Source of the DNA: JANXPZ01 sp033853925
GTDB lineage: Bacteria > Eisenbacteria > RBG-16-71-46
Reading direction: 5' to 3'
Assembly: GCA_033853925.1 (NCBI GenBank)
Contig: JAWOLC010000001.1
Location: forward strand, 68,952 to 132,951
DNA length: 64,000 nt
Shown: positions 41,332-49,524 of the stretch, one piece after another
Layout of the letters: each line of letters opens with the position of its first letter
How positions within the stretch are numbered: position 1 is the first letter of the stretch
Position numbers and translations under genes: made by a program
The notes under the pieces: generated by a model
What the model was told of the DNA's origin: nothing
Database searches by the model: none
What the model saw: only the letters and a program-made list of their open reading frames with translations

Positions 41332-41748
41332 ATGCACGCTGCCAGGACATTGAAGATCGCCTCGCTCCTGAGCGCCGTGCTTCTCCTTTCGGGCGGCAAC
41401 CTCTGCTTGCTGTCGGCCTGCTCGGCCCCAGCCCCGGGCGGTGTTGCTCAGGCGACTGCCCACCATGGATGTGGGGCCCGCGGCTCGACTCAGCGCGGCC
41501 ACCCGGCGAAGCCGGCCCATGAGTGTACCGGGCCGTGCACGACCGCCGTTGCGCTCTCGTCCGCCCTCCAGCTCTCTGCACCTGTCGCGCAGGGGCCTGC
41601 CGCGACCGGGGCGGTTCTGGTCGCGGCGCAGCCGAATCTCGCCTTCTTCAGGCTTTCGACCGGCTCGGCGCCTCCGGGCCAGCATCACTCCCCGCCTCTC
41701 TCTCCTCTCCTCGACGCTCTCGGCGTCCGCGCTCCCCCTGCCGCCTGA
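41332..41748 (+). CDS. Small exported Cys/His-rich protein of the copper island
   Basis: A 138-residue protein; ATG 41332 follows TCGGAGG. The N-terminal 30 residues form a signal peptide (LLSAVLLLSGGNLCLLSAC). Next comes a Cys/His cluster (HHGCGARG, then HECTGPCTTAV), and the C-terminal half is Ala/Pro-rich and hydrophobic. I do not recognise a family. Size, export and spaced Cys/His resemble the protein at 47114-47506, so both may be copper-binding chaperones or sensors. Confidence 0.65.
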   Translation: MHAARTLKIASLLSAVLLLSGGNLCLLSACSAPAPGGVAQATAHHGCGARGSTQRGHPAKPAHECTGPCTTAVALSSALQLSAPVAQGPAATGAVLVAAQPNLAFFRLSTGSAPPGQHHSPPLSPLLDALGVRAPPAA

Positions 41749-41976
41749 AGCCCGTCGGGTCGCGTAGACCCGTCAGGCTCGCAAGCCGGGATTCGGGGCG
41801 ATTCCCGATCGTTCGGGTCTGTCCGCCGCTGGCGGGGAGTCCGAATCGAGTCGGAGCCTCACCCAGCCATCCCCGACCGACAGGGCCGTCGGCTCGCACG
41901 AGTCGCGGCAGGTGTCTCTCGGCGACGGTTCGAGACCGTGAACGAAGGTTCGCAGCAGAGAGAGAGGTGACGAACC

Positions 41977-42657
41977 ATGAACTCAACCATGCCGGCCTAC
42001 GGCCTCTGGTCGCTCGTCCTGATCAATACGGCCGTGTTCGTGATCTTCGCGTTCAGCTTCACGCGCCCGCGTACCCCGCGGGACTGGCGCTCGTTCGGAG
42101 CGTTCACCGCCTTCGTGGTGGCGCTCTTCACGGAGATGTACGGCTTCCCGCTCACGATCTACCTGCTGTCCGGCTGGCTCACGCGGCGACTGCCGGGCGT
42201 GGACCTTCTCTCGCACAATGCCGGTCACCTATGGGACGACATCCTGGGCTGGAAGGGCGACGCGCACGCCAGTCCTCTGCACATCCTGAGCAACCTGGTC
42301 ATCGTCGCGGGCTTCATCCTGCTCGCTGGAGCCTGGAACGTCCTGTACAAGGCCCAGCGAGACAAGACGCTCGCCAGCACCGGGCCCTACGCGCGCATCC
42401 GTCACCCGCAGTACGTGGGCTTCATTCTCATCATGATCGGGTTCCTCCTGCAGTGGCCGACGCTCCTCACGCTTCTCATGTTCCCGATCCTCGTGACCAT
42501 GTACGTGCGGCTCGCGCGGAGGGAGGAGCGGGAGGTGGCGGCGGAGTTCGGCGAAGAGTACCGCGAGTATGCAGCGGTCACGCCGGGCTTCATCCCCAGG
42601 TGGGGAACGAGATCCTTGCCGAGGGCCGGTCACGCGGGCCTACACCATGAGACCTGA
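41977..42657 (+). CDS. Isoprenylcysteine carboxyl methyltransferase-family membrane protein
   Basis: A 226-residue protein with five or so membrane segments. The SAM-binding end is typical of the family: GPYARIRHPQYVGFILIMIG and EEREVAAEFGEEYREYAAV. The middle carries SPLHILSNLVIVAGF. AGAGAGAGGTG upstream of ATG 41977 is a fair Shine-Dalgarno. ICMT-like proteins of this shape occur in bacterial copper and mercury clusters with no known substrate. Confidence 0.85.
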   Translation: MNSTMPAYGLWSLVLINTAVFVIFAFSFTRPRTPRDWRSFGAFTAFVVALFTEMYGFPLTIYLLSGWLTRRLPGVDLLSHNAGHLWDDILGWKGDAHASPLHILSNLVIVAGFILLAGAWNVLYKAQRDKTLASTGPYARIRHPQYVGFILIMIGFLLQWPTLLTLLMFPILVTMYVRLARREEREVAAEFGEEYREYAAVTPGFIPRWGTRSLPRAGHAGLHHET

Positions 42658-42813
42658 CCCTCCCCTCGCCGGGACCTCCCGCGGTTGTCGCCCGGACCCC
42701 GGCGCTGACCGTGGAGGGCCGCGAGTCCATGGCCGCTCTATTCAACGTGAGAGCCGGCGCCGACTGGGGCCGAGATCGAGAGCCAGTCGAACGACCGGGC
42801 GAGGAGACCGACC

Positions 42814-43344
42814 ATGCTTCGCAACACGATCTTGACTGTGGCCCTCGCCGCAACCTTGGCCGCGATCGGCGCCTACGCACAAGGGCCCCCGGCGGCGCCC
42901 AGCCCGCACGCCTCGGCGCAGGCGCAGCAGCACTCCGCCACGATGGGGGGGATGAAGGACGGCATGATGGGGACCGGGATGTCCGGCGGCCAGGCGAGCA
43001 CGGCGCCGCGGCAGAAGATGATGGAGGCGATGAACAAGGAAGACGCGGGGCTCACGCGTCTCGTCGGAGAGATGAACTCGGCCGCGGGCGCTCGAAAGAC
43101 CGAGGCCATGGCCCGGGTCATCACCGAGCTGGTGAACGAGCAGAGGCGCTGCCATCAGGCCATGATGTCGATGGAGCCCGAGATGGGGCACAGGATGACC
43201 TCCATGGCATCGGGCAAGGCGCCGGGGATGGACGAGTCGGCGCGCACGTGTCCGATGGGCAGGAGCGCGGGCACCTCGAAACCAGGCGCCGCGAAGGCGC
43301 AGAAGCCCGATCACGCCGCGCACCATCAAGGGACGAGCGAATAG
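42814..43344 (+). CDS. Exported Met/His-rich small protein
   Basis: A 176-residue protein with a signal peptide (LTVALAATLAAIGAYAQ). The mature N-terminus is Met/Gly/His-rich (TMGGMKDGMMGTGMSGG), followed by a helical core (MMEAMNKEDAGLTRLVGEM) and a second Met-rich stretch (MMSMEPEMGHRMTSM). The C-terminal tail is Lys/His-rich. Methionine clusters of this type bind Cu(I) or Ag(I) in the periplasm. No named family is recognised; it precedes the YHS genes. Confidence 0.8.
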   Translation: MLRNTILTVALAATLAAIGAYAQGPPAAPSPHASAQAQQHSATMGGMKDGMMGTGMSGGQASTAPRQKMMEAMNKEDAGLTRLVGEMNSAAGARKTEAMARVITELVNEQRRCHQAMMSMEPEMGHRMTSMASGKAPGMDESARTCPMGRSAGTSKPGAAKAQKPDHAAHHQGTSE

Positions 43345-43415
43345 GCGGGGCGCCGCCCGGGGCGTGGGATCGCGGGCCCCGCACGCCAGAACCTCAACGA
43401 ACGGGAGTCACTGCC

Positions 43416-43586
43416 ATGAAGAAGGACCCAGTCTGTGGGATGCAGGTGGACGAGAAGAAAGCCACCGCGCGGGCCGAGTACGATGGGCACGTCTACTTCT
43501 TCTGCTCCGAAGGATGCAAGGAGCGGTTCGAGGAGGACCCGCGGAGGTTCATCGCCCGAACCCAGTTCGACTGGGACCGGCCGTGA
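43416..43586 (+). CDS. YHS-domain microprotein
   Basis: A 56-residue protein that is just a YHS domain: KDPVCGMQVDEKKATARAEY then VYFFCSEGCKERFEEDP. The three cysteines, in CGM and CSEGC, are the metal-binding set. ATG 43416 follows GGGAG. Stand-alone YHS proteins accompany copper or mercury ATPases and probably bind the metal. This copy is about the same as the YHS domain fused to the P-type ATPase at 44552. Confidence 0.85.
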   Translation: MKKDPVCGMQVDEKKATARAEYDGHVYFFCSEGCKERFEEDPRRFIARTQFDWDRP

Positions 43587-43610
43587 ACCAGGGCGGGAAA
43601 GGAGACCCCG

Positions 43611-43847
43611 ATGAACTGCCCGAAGGAAGGTTGCGGCGGTCCCCTGTACCGGTTCCGCCCCAAGCACCTCGTGACCGCTTGTCACCGAGCGGACACGGGG
43701 GTCTTGCTCGAGCTGAGCGAGCATCAGTGGAAACAGGTGGGACTCCTGTGCGCCAGGTGCGGGTACATGGAGTTCTATGCCGAGGAGCCGACCGAGGTTC
43801 TGGAGGCCCCCGAGGGGTTTTTCGATAGCACCGAGCCCGAGGAGTAG
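43611..43847 (+). CDS. Small zinc-ribbon-like protein
   Basis: A 78-residue protein with paired cysteines (NCPKEGCGGPLYRF and LLCARCGYMEFY), a rubredoxin-knuckle arrangement, plus an isolated His-Cys motif (VTACHR). The C-terminus is acidic. No family is recognised. It sits 24 bases after the YHS gene, so it is likely in the same operon and may bind metal. Confidence 0.75.
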   Translation: MNCPKEGCGGPLYRFRPKHLVTACHRADTGVLLELSEHQWKQVGLLCARCGYMEFYAEEPTEVLEAPEGFFDSTEPEE

Positions 43848-43916
43848 CTAACGTCGCGCCGGCGAGGACCGCTCCGCCGGCGGAGTCGGGGGAGCGGTCC
43901 ATCGGAGGAGGCCCAT

Positions 43917-44213
43917 ATGCAAGGTCTGCTGTCGTTCCTGCTCTTCGCCGTGTTCTTCTACCTCATGATGCGTTTCGGCTGCGGCGCTCACATGGTGCAC
44001 GGTGGGCACGGCGGCCATGCGGGCTACGCCGGCCATGAAGAACACGGGGCGGATCCGGGCGCCACCGCCTCTGCCGCGAAGGACCCGGTCTGCGGGATGG
44101 AGGTCCCCTCCGGCGAGGGATACGCCAAGATGCATCAGGGTCGCCAGTACCGGTTCTGCAGCCGGCGCTGCCTCGACGACTTCGAGGCGACGCCCGAACG
44201 CTACGTGGCGTAA
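43917..44213 (+). CDS. Membrane-anchored His-rich YHS-domain protein
   Basis: A 98-residue protein: one N-terminal membrane helix (LSFLLFAVFFYLMMRFG), then a short His/Gly-rich linker (HMVHGGHGGHAGYAGHEEHG), then a YHS domain (KDPVCGMEVPSGEGY and YRFCSRRCLDDFEATP). The linker and YHS cysteines should capture metal at the membrane surface. It is the second of three YHS domains in this stretch. Confidence 0.85.
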   Translation: MQGLLSFLLFAVFFYLMMRFGCGAHMVHGGHGGHAGYAGHEEHGADPGATASAAKDPVCGMEVPSGEGYAKMHQGRQYRFCSRRCLDDFEATPERYVA

Positions 44214-44223
44214 GGAGATTCTC

Positions 44224-44493
44224 ATGAGGCGCACGATCTCGTTCTCCGCCTTCGGGCATGCCACCAGCATCTTCCTGGCGATCACCTTCGCATTGTGCGT
44301 CGGCTTCGATCTCCTGTTCCCGAAGCAGGCCATGTATCAGGCGTGGCGGAGCCTCCTGCCTGGATTCGAGTGGATCAGCTGGAAGAGCTTCCTGCTCGGC
44401 CTGGTCGAGAGCTATGGCTACGGCTGGTTCGTGACGCTCATCTGGATTCCGCTGTACAACGTGCTGGCGGTCAGGTCGGAGGGAGCAAGCTGA
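44224..44493 (+). CDS. DUF5676-like small membrane protein
   Basis: An 89-residue protein with two membrane helices: FGHATSIFLAITFALCVGF and SFLLGLVESYGYGWFVTLIW. FPKQAMYQAWRSLLPGF between them fits the DUF5676 family, which recurs in copper/mercury-type clusters. The ATG is ten bases after the stop of the YHS gene with AAGGAG upstream. The role is unknown. Confidence 0.75.
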   Translation: MRRTISFSAFGHATSIFLAITFALCVGFDLLFPKQAMYQAWRSLLPGFEWISWKSFLLGLVESYGYGWFVTLIWIPLYNVLAVRSEGAS

Positions 44494-44551
44494 CCGCCGC
44501 GGCCGTGGAACTGGGCCGGAGAGGCCGCAGGTTCGAGCAGGCGAGGGCCAC

Positions 44552-47011
44552 ATGACGAGGGAACACAAGACGGTCGAGGCGCCAGAGCGGGCCATGCCGC
44601 GGTCCGTGAAGGATCCGGTGTGCGGTATGACGGTGGGCCTCGACAGCCCCCATCGCGCGAGCTATCGAGGAACCCCGTATCGCTTCTGCAGCCGAAGCTG
44701 CCAGGAGAAGTTCGAAGCCGCCCCCGAGGCCTATCTCTCACGCGAGGCCGGGCAGGCCGGCGCCGCCGCCGCAGCCCCTGCGAGCGGCGCCTACACCTGC
44801 CCGATGCACCCCGAGGTGCGTCAGCCGGGGCCGGGGACCTGCCCCAAGTGCGGGATGGCCCTGGAGCCCGTCACGCCGCCGGCACCAGAGGCCAAGGCGG
44901 AGTGGACCTGCCCCATGCATCCGCAGATCGTGCGGGATGCGCCGGGGAGCTGCCCGATCTGCGGCATGGCGCTCGAGCCGCGGACCGTGTCGCTGGAGGA
45001 GGAGCGGAATCCCGAGCTGGCGGACATGACCCGGCGCTTCTGGACGGCCGTGGCTCTCACCGCTCCCCTCGTCCTGCTGGCGATGGGGGACTACCTCCCC
45101 GGTGCCCCGGTCTCCCGCCTGCTGTCTCCCAACGTGCGCACCTGGGTCGAGCTGCTGCTGGCGACTCCGATCTGCCTCTGGGCGGCATGGCCATTCTACG
45201 TGCGCGCCGTGCAGTCGGTCAGGAACCGCAGCCTCAACATGTTCACCCTGATCGGGCTCGGCGTCTCGGTCGCGTACCTCTACAGCCTGGTCGCCGCTCT
45301 GCTCCCCGGTATCTTCCCCGCAGGGTTCCGGAACCCCGCGGGCGAGGTGGCGGTCTATTTCGAGGCGGCCGGAGTGATCGTGACCCTGATCCTCCTCGGG
45401 CAGGTGCTCGAATTGCGGGCGCGGAGCCAGACCAGCGCGGCCGTGAAGAAGCTGCTGGGCATGGCCGCCAAATCGGCTCGCCGGCTGCGGGACGACGGCG
45501 CCGAAGAGGACGTGCCCCTGGACGCCGTCCATGTCGGCGATCGGTTGCGCGTGCGCCCCGGCGAGAAGGTGCCGGTGGACGGCGTGGTGCTGGAGGGCTC
45601 CAGCTCGATCGACGAGTCCATGGTGTCGGGCGAGCCCATCCCGGTGGAGAAGGGCCCGGGCGACCGGGTCGTGGGGGCAACCCTGAACGGCACCGGCGCC
45701 CTGGTGATGAGGGCCGAGAAGGTGGGCGCCGACACGCTGCTCTCGCGCATCGTGGCCATGGTGGCGGAGGCGCAGCGCAGCCGCGCGCCGATCCAGAAGC
45801 TCGCGGATGTCGTCTCCGGCTACTTCGTGCCCATCGTCGTGCTGGTCGCCGCCATCACTTTCGTCGTCTGGGCCGTGGTCGGGCCCGAGCCCCGCCTGGC
45901 CCATGCCCTCGTCAACGCGGTGGCGGTGCTGATCATCGCCTGCCCGTGCGCGCTCGGACTCGCGACGCCCATGTCCATCATGGTGGCGACCGGCCGCGGC
46001 GCCACCATGGGAGTGCTCTTCCGCAACGCCGAGGCGATCGAGACCCTGCGCAAGGTGGACACGCTGGTCGTGGACAAGACGGGCACCCTCACCGAAGGCA
46101 AGCCGCGGCTCGTCACGATCGCCGCCCTCGACGGGCAGGAGGAGAGGGCTGTGCTGCGGCTGGCCGCGGGGCTCGAGCGGGCGAGCGAGCACCCGCTCGC
46201 GGCCGCCATCGTCGCCGGCGCGCAGGCGAGGGGCGTCCCCGCCGCCGAGGTTTCCGATTTCGCGAGCGTCACCGGCAAGGGAGTCACGGGGAAGGTCGAG
46301 GGTCGCCGGGTGGCGCTCGGCAACCGCGCCCTCATGGATGGCCTGGGAGTCGCCCTGGGGGAGCAGTCCGCTGCGGCCGACCGGCTGCGGAGCGAGGGGG
46401 AGACGGTGATGTACCTCGCGGTGGAGGGACGGTTGGCCGGCCTGCTGGGCGTGGCCGACCCCATCAAGGAGAGCACTCCCGAGGCCATTCGCGCCCTGCA
46501 TCGCGAGAAGCTCCGCATCGTCATGCTGACAGGCGACAGCCGGGCGACGGCTGAAGCCGTGGCGCGCCGGCTGGAGATCGACGAGATCGTGGCCGAGGTG
46601 CTCCCCGACCAGAAGGTGGACGTCGTGCGGCGTCTCCAGGGGGAGAAGCGCTTCGTCGCCATGGCCGGGGACGGGATCAACGACGCTCCGGCGCTCGCCC
46701 AGGCCCAGGTCGGCATCGCCATGGGGACGGGCACCGACGTCGCGATGGAGAGCGCACCCGTGACCCTGGTGAAGGGTGACCTGCGGGGCATCGTCCGCGC
46801 TCGGGCGCTGAGCCGCCGGACGATGCTCAACATCAAGCAGAACCTGTTCTTCGCGTTCGTCTACAACACGCTGGGCGTTCCGATCGCCTCGGGCGTCCTC
46901 TACCCGGCCTTCGGGCTGCTTCTCAGTCCCGTGATCGCCGCGGCGGCGATGAGCTTCAGCTCGGTCTCGGTCGTGGGGAACGCGCTGCGTCTCAGGCGGG
47001 CCGCGGTTTGA
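44552..47011 (+). CDS. copA: Copper/silver-type P1B ATPase with YHS and two heavy-metal-binding domains
   Basis: An 819-residue P1B ATPase. The N-terminus has a YHS domain (KDPVCGMTV...YRFCSRSCQ, 20-65) and two TCPMHP-type metal-binding domains (YTCPMHPEV...CPKCGMALEP near 80-107 and WTCPMHPQI...CPICGMALEP near 118-145). The membrane metal site is ACPCALG (C464, C466). The phosphorylated Asp is D508 in DKTGT, and HP is in SEHPL. AGDGINDAPALA binds ATP-Mg. CPC with these N-terminal domains indicates Cu(I) or Ag(I) export from the cytoplasm. It starts 58 bases after the DUF5676 gene. Confidence 0.95.
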   Translation: MTREHKTVEAPERAMPRSVKDPVCGMTVGLDSPHRASYRGTPYRFCSRSCQEKFEAAPEAYLSREAGQAGAAAAAPASGAYTCPMHPEVRQPGPGTCPKCGMALEPVTPPAPEAKAEWTCPMHPQIVRDAPGSCPICGMALEPRTVSLEEERNPELADMTRRFWTAVALTAPLVLLAMGDYLPGAPVSRLLSPNVRTWVELLLATPICLWAAWPFYVRAVQSVRNRSLNMFTLIGLGVSVAYLYSLVAALLPGIFPAGFRNPAGEVAVYFEAAGVIVTLILLGQVLELRARSQTSAAVKKLLGMAAKSARRLRDDGAEEDVPLDAVHVGDRLRVRPGEKVPVDGVVLEGSSSIDESMVSGEPIPVEKGPGDRVVGATLNGTGALVMRAEKVGADTLLSRIVAMVAEAQRSRAPIQKLADVVSGYFVPIVVLVAAITFVVWAVVGPEPRLAHALVNAVAVLIIACPCALGLATPMSIMVATGRGATMGVLFRNAEAIETLRKVDTLVVDKTGTLTEGKPRLVTIAALDGQEERAVLRLAAGLERASEHPLAAAIVAGAQARGVPAAEVSDFASVTGKGVTGKVEGRRVALGNRALMDGLGVALGEQSAAADRLRSEGETVMYLAVEGRLAGLLGVADPIKESTPEAIRALHREKLRIVMLTGDSRATAEAVARRLEIDEIVAEVLPDQKVDVVRRLQGEKRFVAMAGDGINDAPALAQAQVGIAMGTGTDVAMESAPVTLVKGDLRGIVRARALSRRTMLNIKQNLFFAFVYNTLGVPIASGVLYPAFGLLLSPVIAAAAMSFSSVSVVGNALRLRRAAV

Positions 47012-47113
47012 GCCCGCCCGGCAAGGGATTTGCACGATTTCTCGGGCCGTCTCGGCATGTCTTGTGATAGCATTCGCCAAGAGTAGGAGTGACGGATTCG
47101 GTCGGGAGAGCCG

Positions 47114-47506
47114 ATGGATCGCATGAAGCTCGCAGGCATGGTGCTGGCCGCGCTGCTGGTGCTGGCATCGCCGTTCCAGCAGGCGCAGTGCGCCTGCATG
47201 GCGGCGAGCCACGCGTCGGCGCCCATGTCCGCGTGTCACGAGGGGTGCTGCGAATCCGCCGCTGCCCCTCAGTGCGGCCACGAGAGCCACTCCTGTCAGC
47301 ATCTGGCCATCCGCGACTTGCCGGTCGTTCCCGCGCTTTCCGTCGCCGTTCAGCCGGTGGTGGCGTACGCGGCACTCCCGGCGACCCAACTCGTCGAGCC
47401 CAGCTCCGCCACGCCGGAGATCATCCCGGCGCTCGACGTCGGGAGTCCTCCACTCCCGGTCGATGTCGGCGCGCACGACCTGCGCGCGCCGCCGCTCTCC
47501 TTCTAG
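47114..47506 (+). CDS. Small exported Cys/His-rich protein
   Basis: A 130-residue protein with a signal peptide (LAGMVLAALLVLASPFQQAQ). A dense cluster of Cys and His follows (CACMAASHASAP, ACHEGCCESA, CGHESHSCQHLA) in residues 27-70. The rest is hydrophobic and Pro-rich with no Cys. It resembles the copper-island protein at 41332-41748 in size and layout. The pattern is consistent with periplasmic metal buffering; no family name is recognised. Confidence 0.72.
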   Translation: MDRMKLAGMVLAALLVLASPFQQAQCACMAASHASAPMSACHEGCCESAAAPQCGHESHSCQHLAIRDLPVVPALSVAVQPVVAYAALPATQLVEPSSATPEIIPALDVGSPPLPVDVGAHDLRAPPLSF

Positions 47507-47695
47507 CTCGCCCGTAGAGCACCTCGAAGCGCACGCACGTCGTGCGTCTTCGGCGGCCGACTGCACCCGGCCCCGTCCTTGGCGGATCCCCGGGCGCCAG
47601 TCCCGTGGAGCGTTCCGCCTGCACCTGGGGGATTCCAGTCCCCGACGACGCGGGTACCCGTGTCTTGGCTCGTCCGAGCCAGAGGAGAGAAGACC

Positions 47696-48046
47696 ATGAA
47701 GCGCTTTGTCGGCAGCCTCGTCCTTGCCGTGATGCTCGTGAGTGCCCTCACGCCCGCCCACGCGGCCGCACCCAAGGTGCGCGAGCAGCGGATCCCCATC
47801 GCCGTCACGAAGAACGGCTTCGAGCCGACGGCCGTCGTCCTGAAGGCCGGCCAGCCGGTCGTCCTCGTGGTCACGCGGAAGGTCGAGCGCACCTGCGTGA
47901 CCGACATCGTGCTCAAGGACTACGGGATCAAGAAGGCACTGCCGCTGAACCGACCCGTCGAGGTCCGTTTCACTCCGCGCAAGGCCGGCACGATCCGCTA
48001 TGCCTGCGCCATGGACATGGTCGCGGGCAAGCTCGTCGTCGAGTAG
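47696..48046 (+). CDS. Cupredoxin-like exported copper-binding protein
   Basis: A 116-residue protein; ATG 47696 follows AGAGGAG. A signal peptide (LVLAVMLVSALTPAHAA) precedes a compact cupredoxin-like fold: ITKNGFEPT-type strand (VTKNGFEPTAVVLKAGQPV), RTCVTDIVLKDYGIK and YACAMDMVAGKLVV. The final Cys-Ala-Met-Asp-Met should be the copper site. It is 13 bases before the TolC-like gene and probably hands copper to that efflux system. Confidence 0.85.
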   Translation: MKRFVGSLVLAVMLVSALTPAHAAAPKVREQRIPIAVTKNGFEPTAVVLKAGQPVVLVVTRKVERTCVTDIVLKDYGIKKALPLNRPVEVRFTPRKAGTIRYACAMDMVAGKLVVE

Positions 48047-48059
48047 CCAGGGAGACGCG

Positions 48060-49511
48060 ATGAGCTTCTTCCCCTCGCCTGGGCGCTGGAACCGCCGGAT
48101 CCTGGCGCCGGCTGCAGCGCTCGTGGCTCTCACCGCCGGAGTCGCGCTCGCCCAGCCGGCAAGCCCCGCGCCCCTCGGGGCCGGGCTCGCCGGGGATTCC
48201 CTGCTCGCGAGCCTGGTCCACGAGGCCCTCGCCAATCGCCCCGAGCTGGCACAAGCGCAGGCAACGGCGAAGGCGGAACGCGCCCGTGTGCCCCAAGCCG
48301 GCGCCCTTCCCGATCCCGTCGTCTCCCTCGGAGTTCAGAACGACGGCTTCAACGGTCTCCAGGTCGGCAAGATGGAGACGAGCTGGTGGTCCCTCTCGGC
48401 GGCCGAGACGTTCCCGTGGGTCGGCAAGCGCGGCCTGCGCGCGCGGGCGCAGACGTTCGGGGCCCGCCAGGCCGAGGCCGACCTGGCGCGGGCACGCCTC
48501 TCCGTCCAAGCCGAGGTCGAGCGCGCGTACCTGGACCTGCTCCTCGTGCGCGACCAGCTCCAGATCCTGGACAGGCTCGAGACGCTCTGGATCCAGGCAG
48601 AGGGCCAAGCGCGGACTCGCTACGAAGCCGGGGAGGGCGCCCAATCGGACGTCTTGCGGGCGCAGCTCGAGCGCTCCCGCCTCCAGCAGCAGCGCTGGGC
48701 TCTCGTGGCGGAGGAGAGGCGGCGCGTGGCCGTCCTCGATCGAACGGTGGGTCGGCCGCTCGATCGCCCGCTCGCGACACGGCTCTCGCTGGGTCGGGTC
48801 GCCGATCCCGTGCTTCCCGATTCCGCGCAGGCCGAGGCCGATGCCGACGCCCACAGTCCCGAGCTGCAGAAGGCCCGCCTCGGCGTCGAACAATCGAGCG
48901 CCCTCGTCTCCCTTGCCCGCAAGGACTACTTCCCGGATCTGACGGTGAGCGCCGGCGTGATGCCCCGTGGCGGGGAGTTCGAGCCCATGTGGCAGGCGGG
49001 GGTGTCGCTGCCGATCCCGCTCTGGGCCGGCAGCAAGCAGACGCGGGCCGTCAGCGAATCCCGGTCGCGGGACGAGGCGGCGCGAAGCAGCGCCGAGACG
49101 GTACGGCGGCTCCTGCGCCAGCGGCTGGAGGAGCGCCGCGCGACGCTCGCGGCGCTGCTCGAGACGAACCGGCTCTATCGCTCGGGGCTGCTCGTCCAAT
49201 CGGAGGCCACGGTCTCGAGCGCGATGGCGCAGTACCAGGTCGGCAAGGTGCCCTTCGCCTCGGTGCTCGAAGCCCTGAGCGGCTACCTGACGGACCTCGG
49301 CGGCTACTACGAATCCGTGGCCGAGGCCCAGCGCGTCGACATCGCCCAACGCGAGCTGAGCCTCGATCCGGTCCCCGGCCTCGCCCTGGGCGGCATGGGA
49401 GGCACCTCCATGCCCGGCAGCAGCGGCATGGCCCCAGCGTCCGCACCGGCGGTCGGCTCACCGGCCGCGCCGGCCGCAGGATCCACTTCGACCGCCATGC
49501 CGCGGATGTAG
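48060..49511 (+). CDS. TolC-family outer membrane efflux channel
   Basis: A 483-residue TolC-family protein with a signal peptide ending near residue 33. The coiled helical hairpins are clear (LANRPELAQAQATAKAERAR; DLARARLSVQAEVERAYLDL; QLERSRLQQQRWALVAEERR), and the second repeat starts near residue 250. WQAGVSLPIPLWAG is the family strand segment. The C-terminus after residue 440 is Gly/Ser/Pro-rich with Met, possibly metal-binding. It is the outer-membrane part of the CusBA-like pump encoded next. Confidence 0.9.
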   Translation: MSFFPSPGRWNRRILAPAAALVALTAGVALAQPASPAPLGAGLAGDSLLASLVHEALANRPELAQAQATAKAERARVPQAGALPDPVVSLGVQNDGFNGLQVGKMETSWWSLSAAETFPWVGKRGLRARAQTFGARQAEADLARARLSVQAEVERAYLDLLLVRDQLQILDRLETLWIQAEGQARTRYEAGEGAQSDVLRAQLERSRLQQQRWALVAEERRRVAVLDRTVGRPLDRPLATRLSLGRVADPVLPDSAQAEADADAHSPELQKARLGVEQSSALVSLARKDYFPDLTVSAGVMPRGGEFEPMWQAGVSLPIPLWAGSKQTRAVSESRSRDEAARSSAETVRRLLRQRLEERRATLAALLETNRLYRSGLLVQSEATVSSAMAQYQVGKVPFASVLEALSGYLTDLGGYYESVAEAQRVDIAQRELSLDPVPGLALGGMGGTSMPGSSGMAPASAPAVGSPAAPAAGSTSTAMPRM

Positions 49512-49524
49512 CCCGGAGGAAGAC

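Noticed and set aside
47030..47113. CueR-type promoter before the Cys/His-rich gene
   Set aside because: A TTGCAC can be seen near 47030 but no suitable -10 lies at 17-20 bases; not supported.
44738..48235. Minus-strand open frame of 1165 codons across the ATPase and neighbours
   Set aside because: Antisense to the P1B ATPase, the Cys/His-rich gene and the cupredoxin-like gene, all with motifs and Shine-Dalgarno sites.
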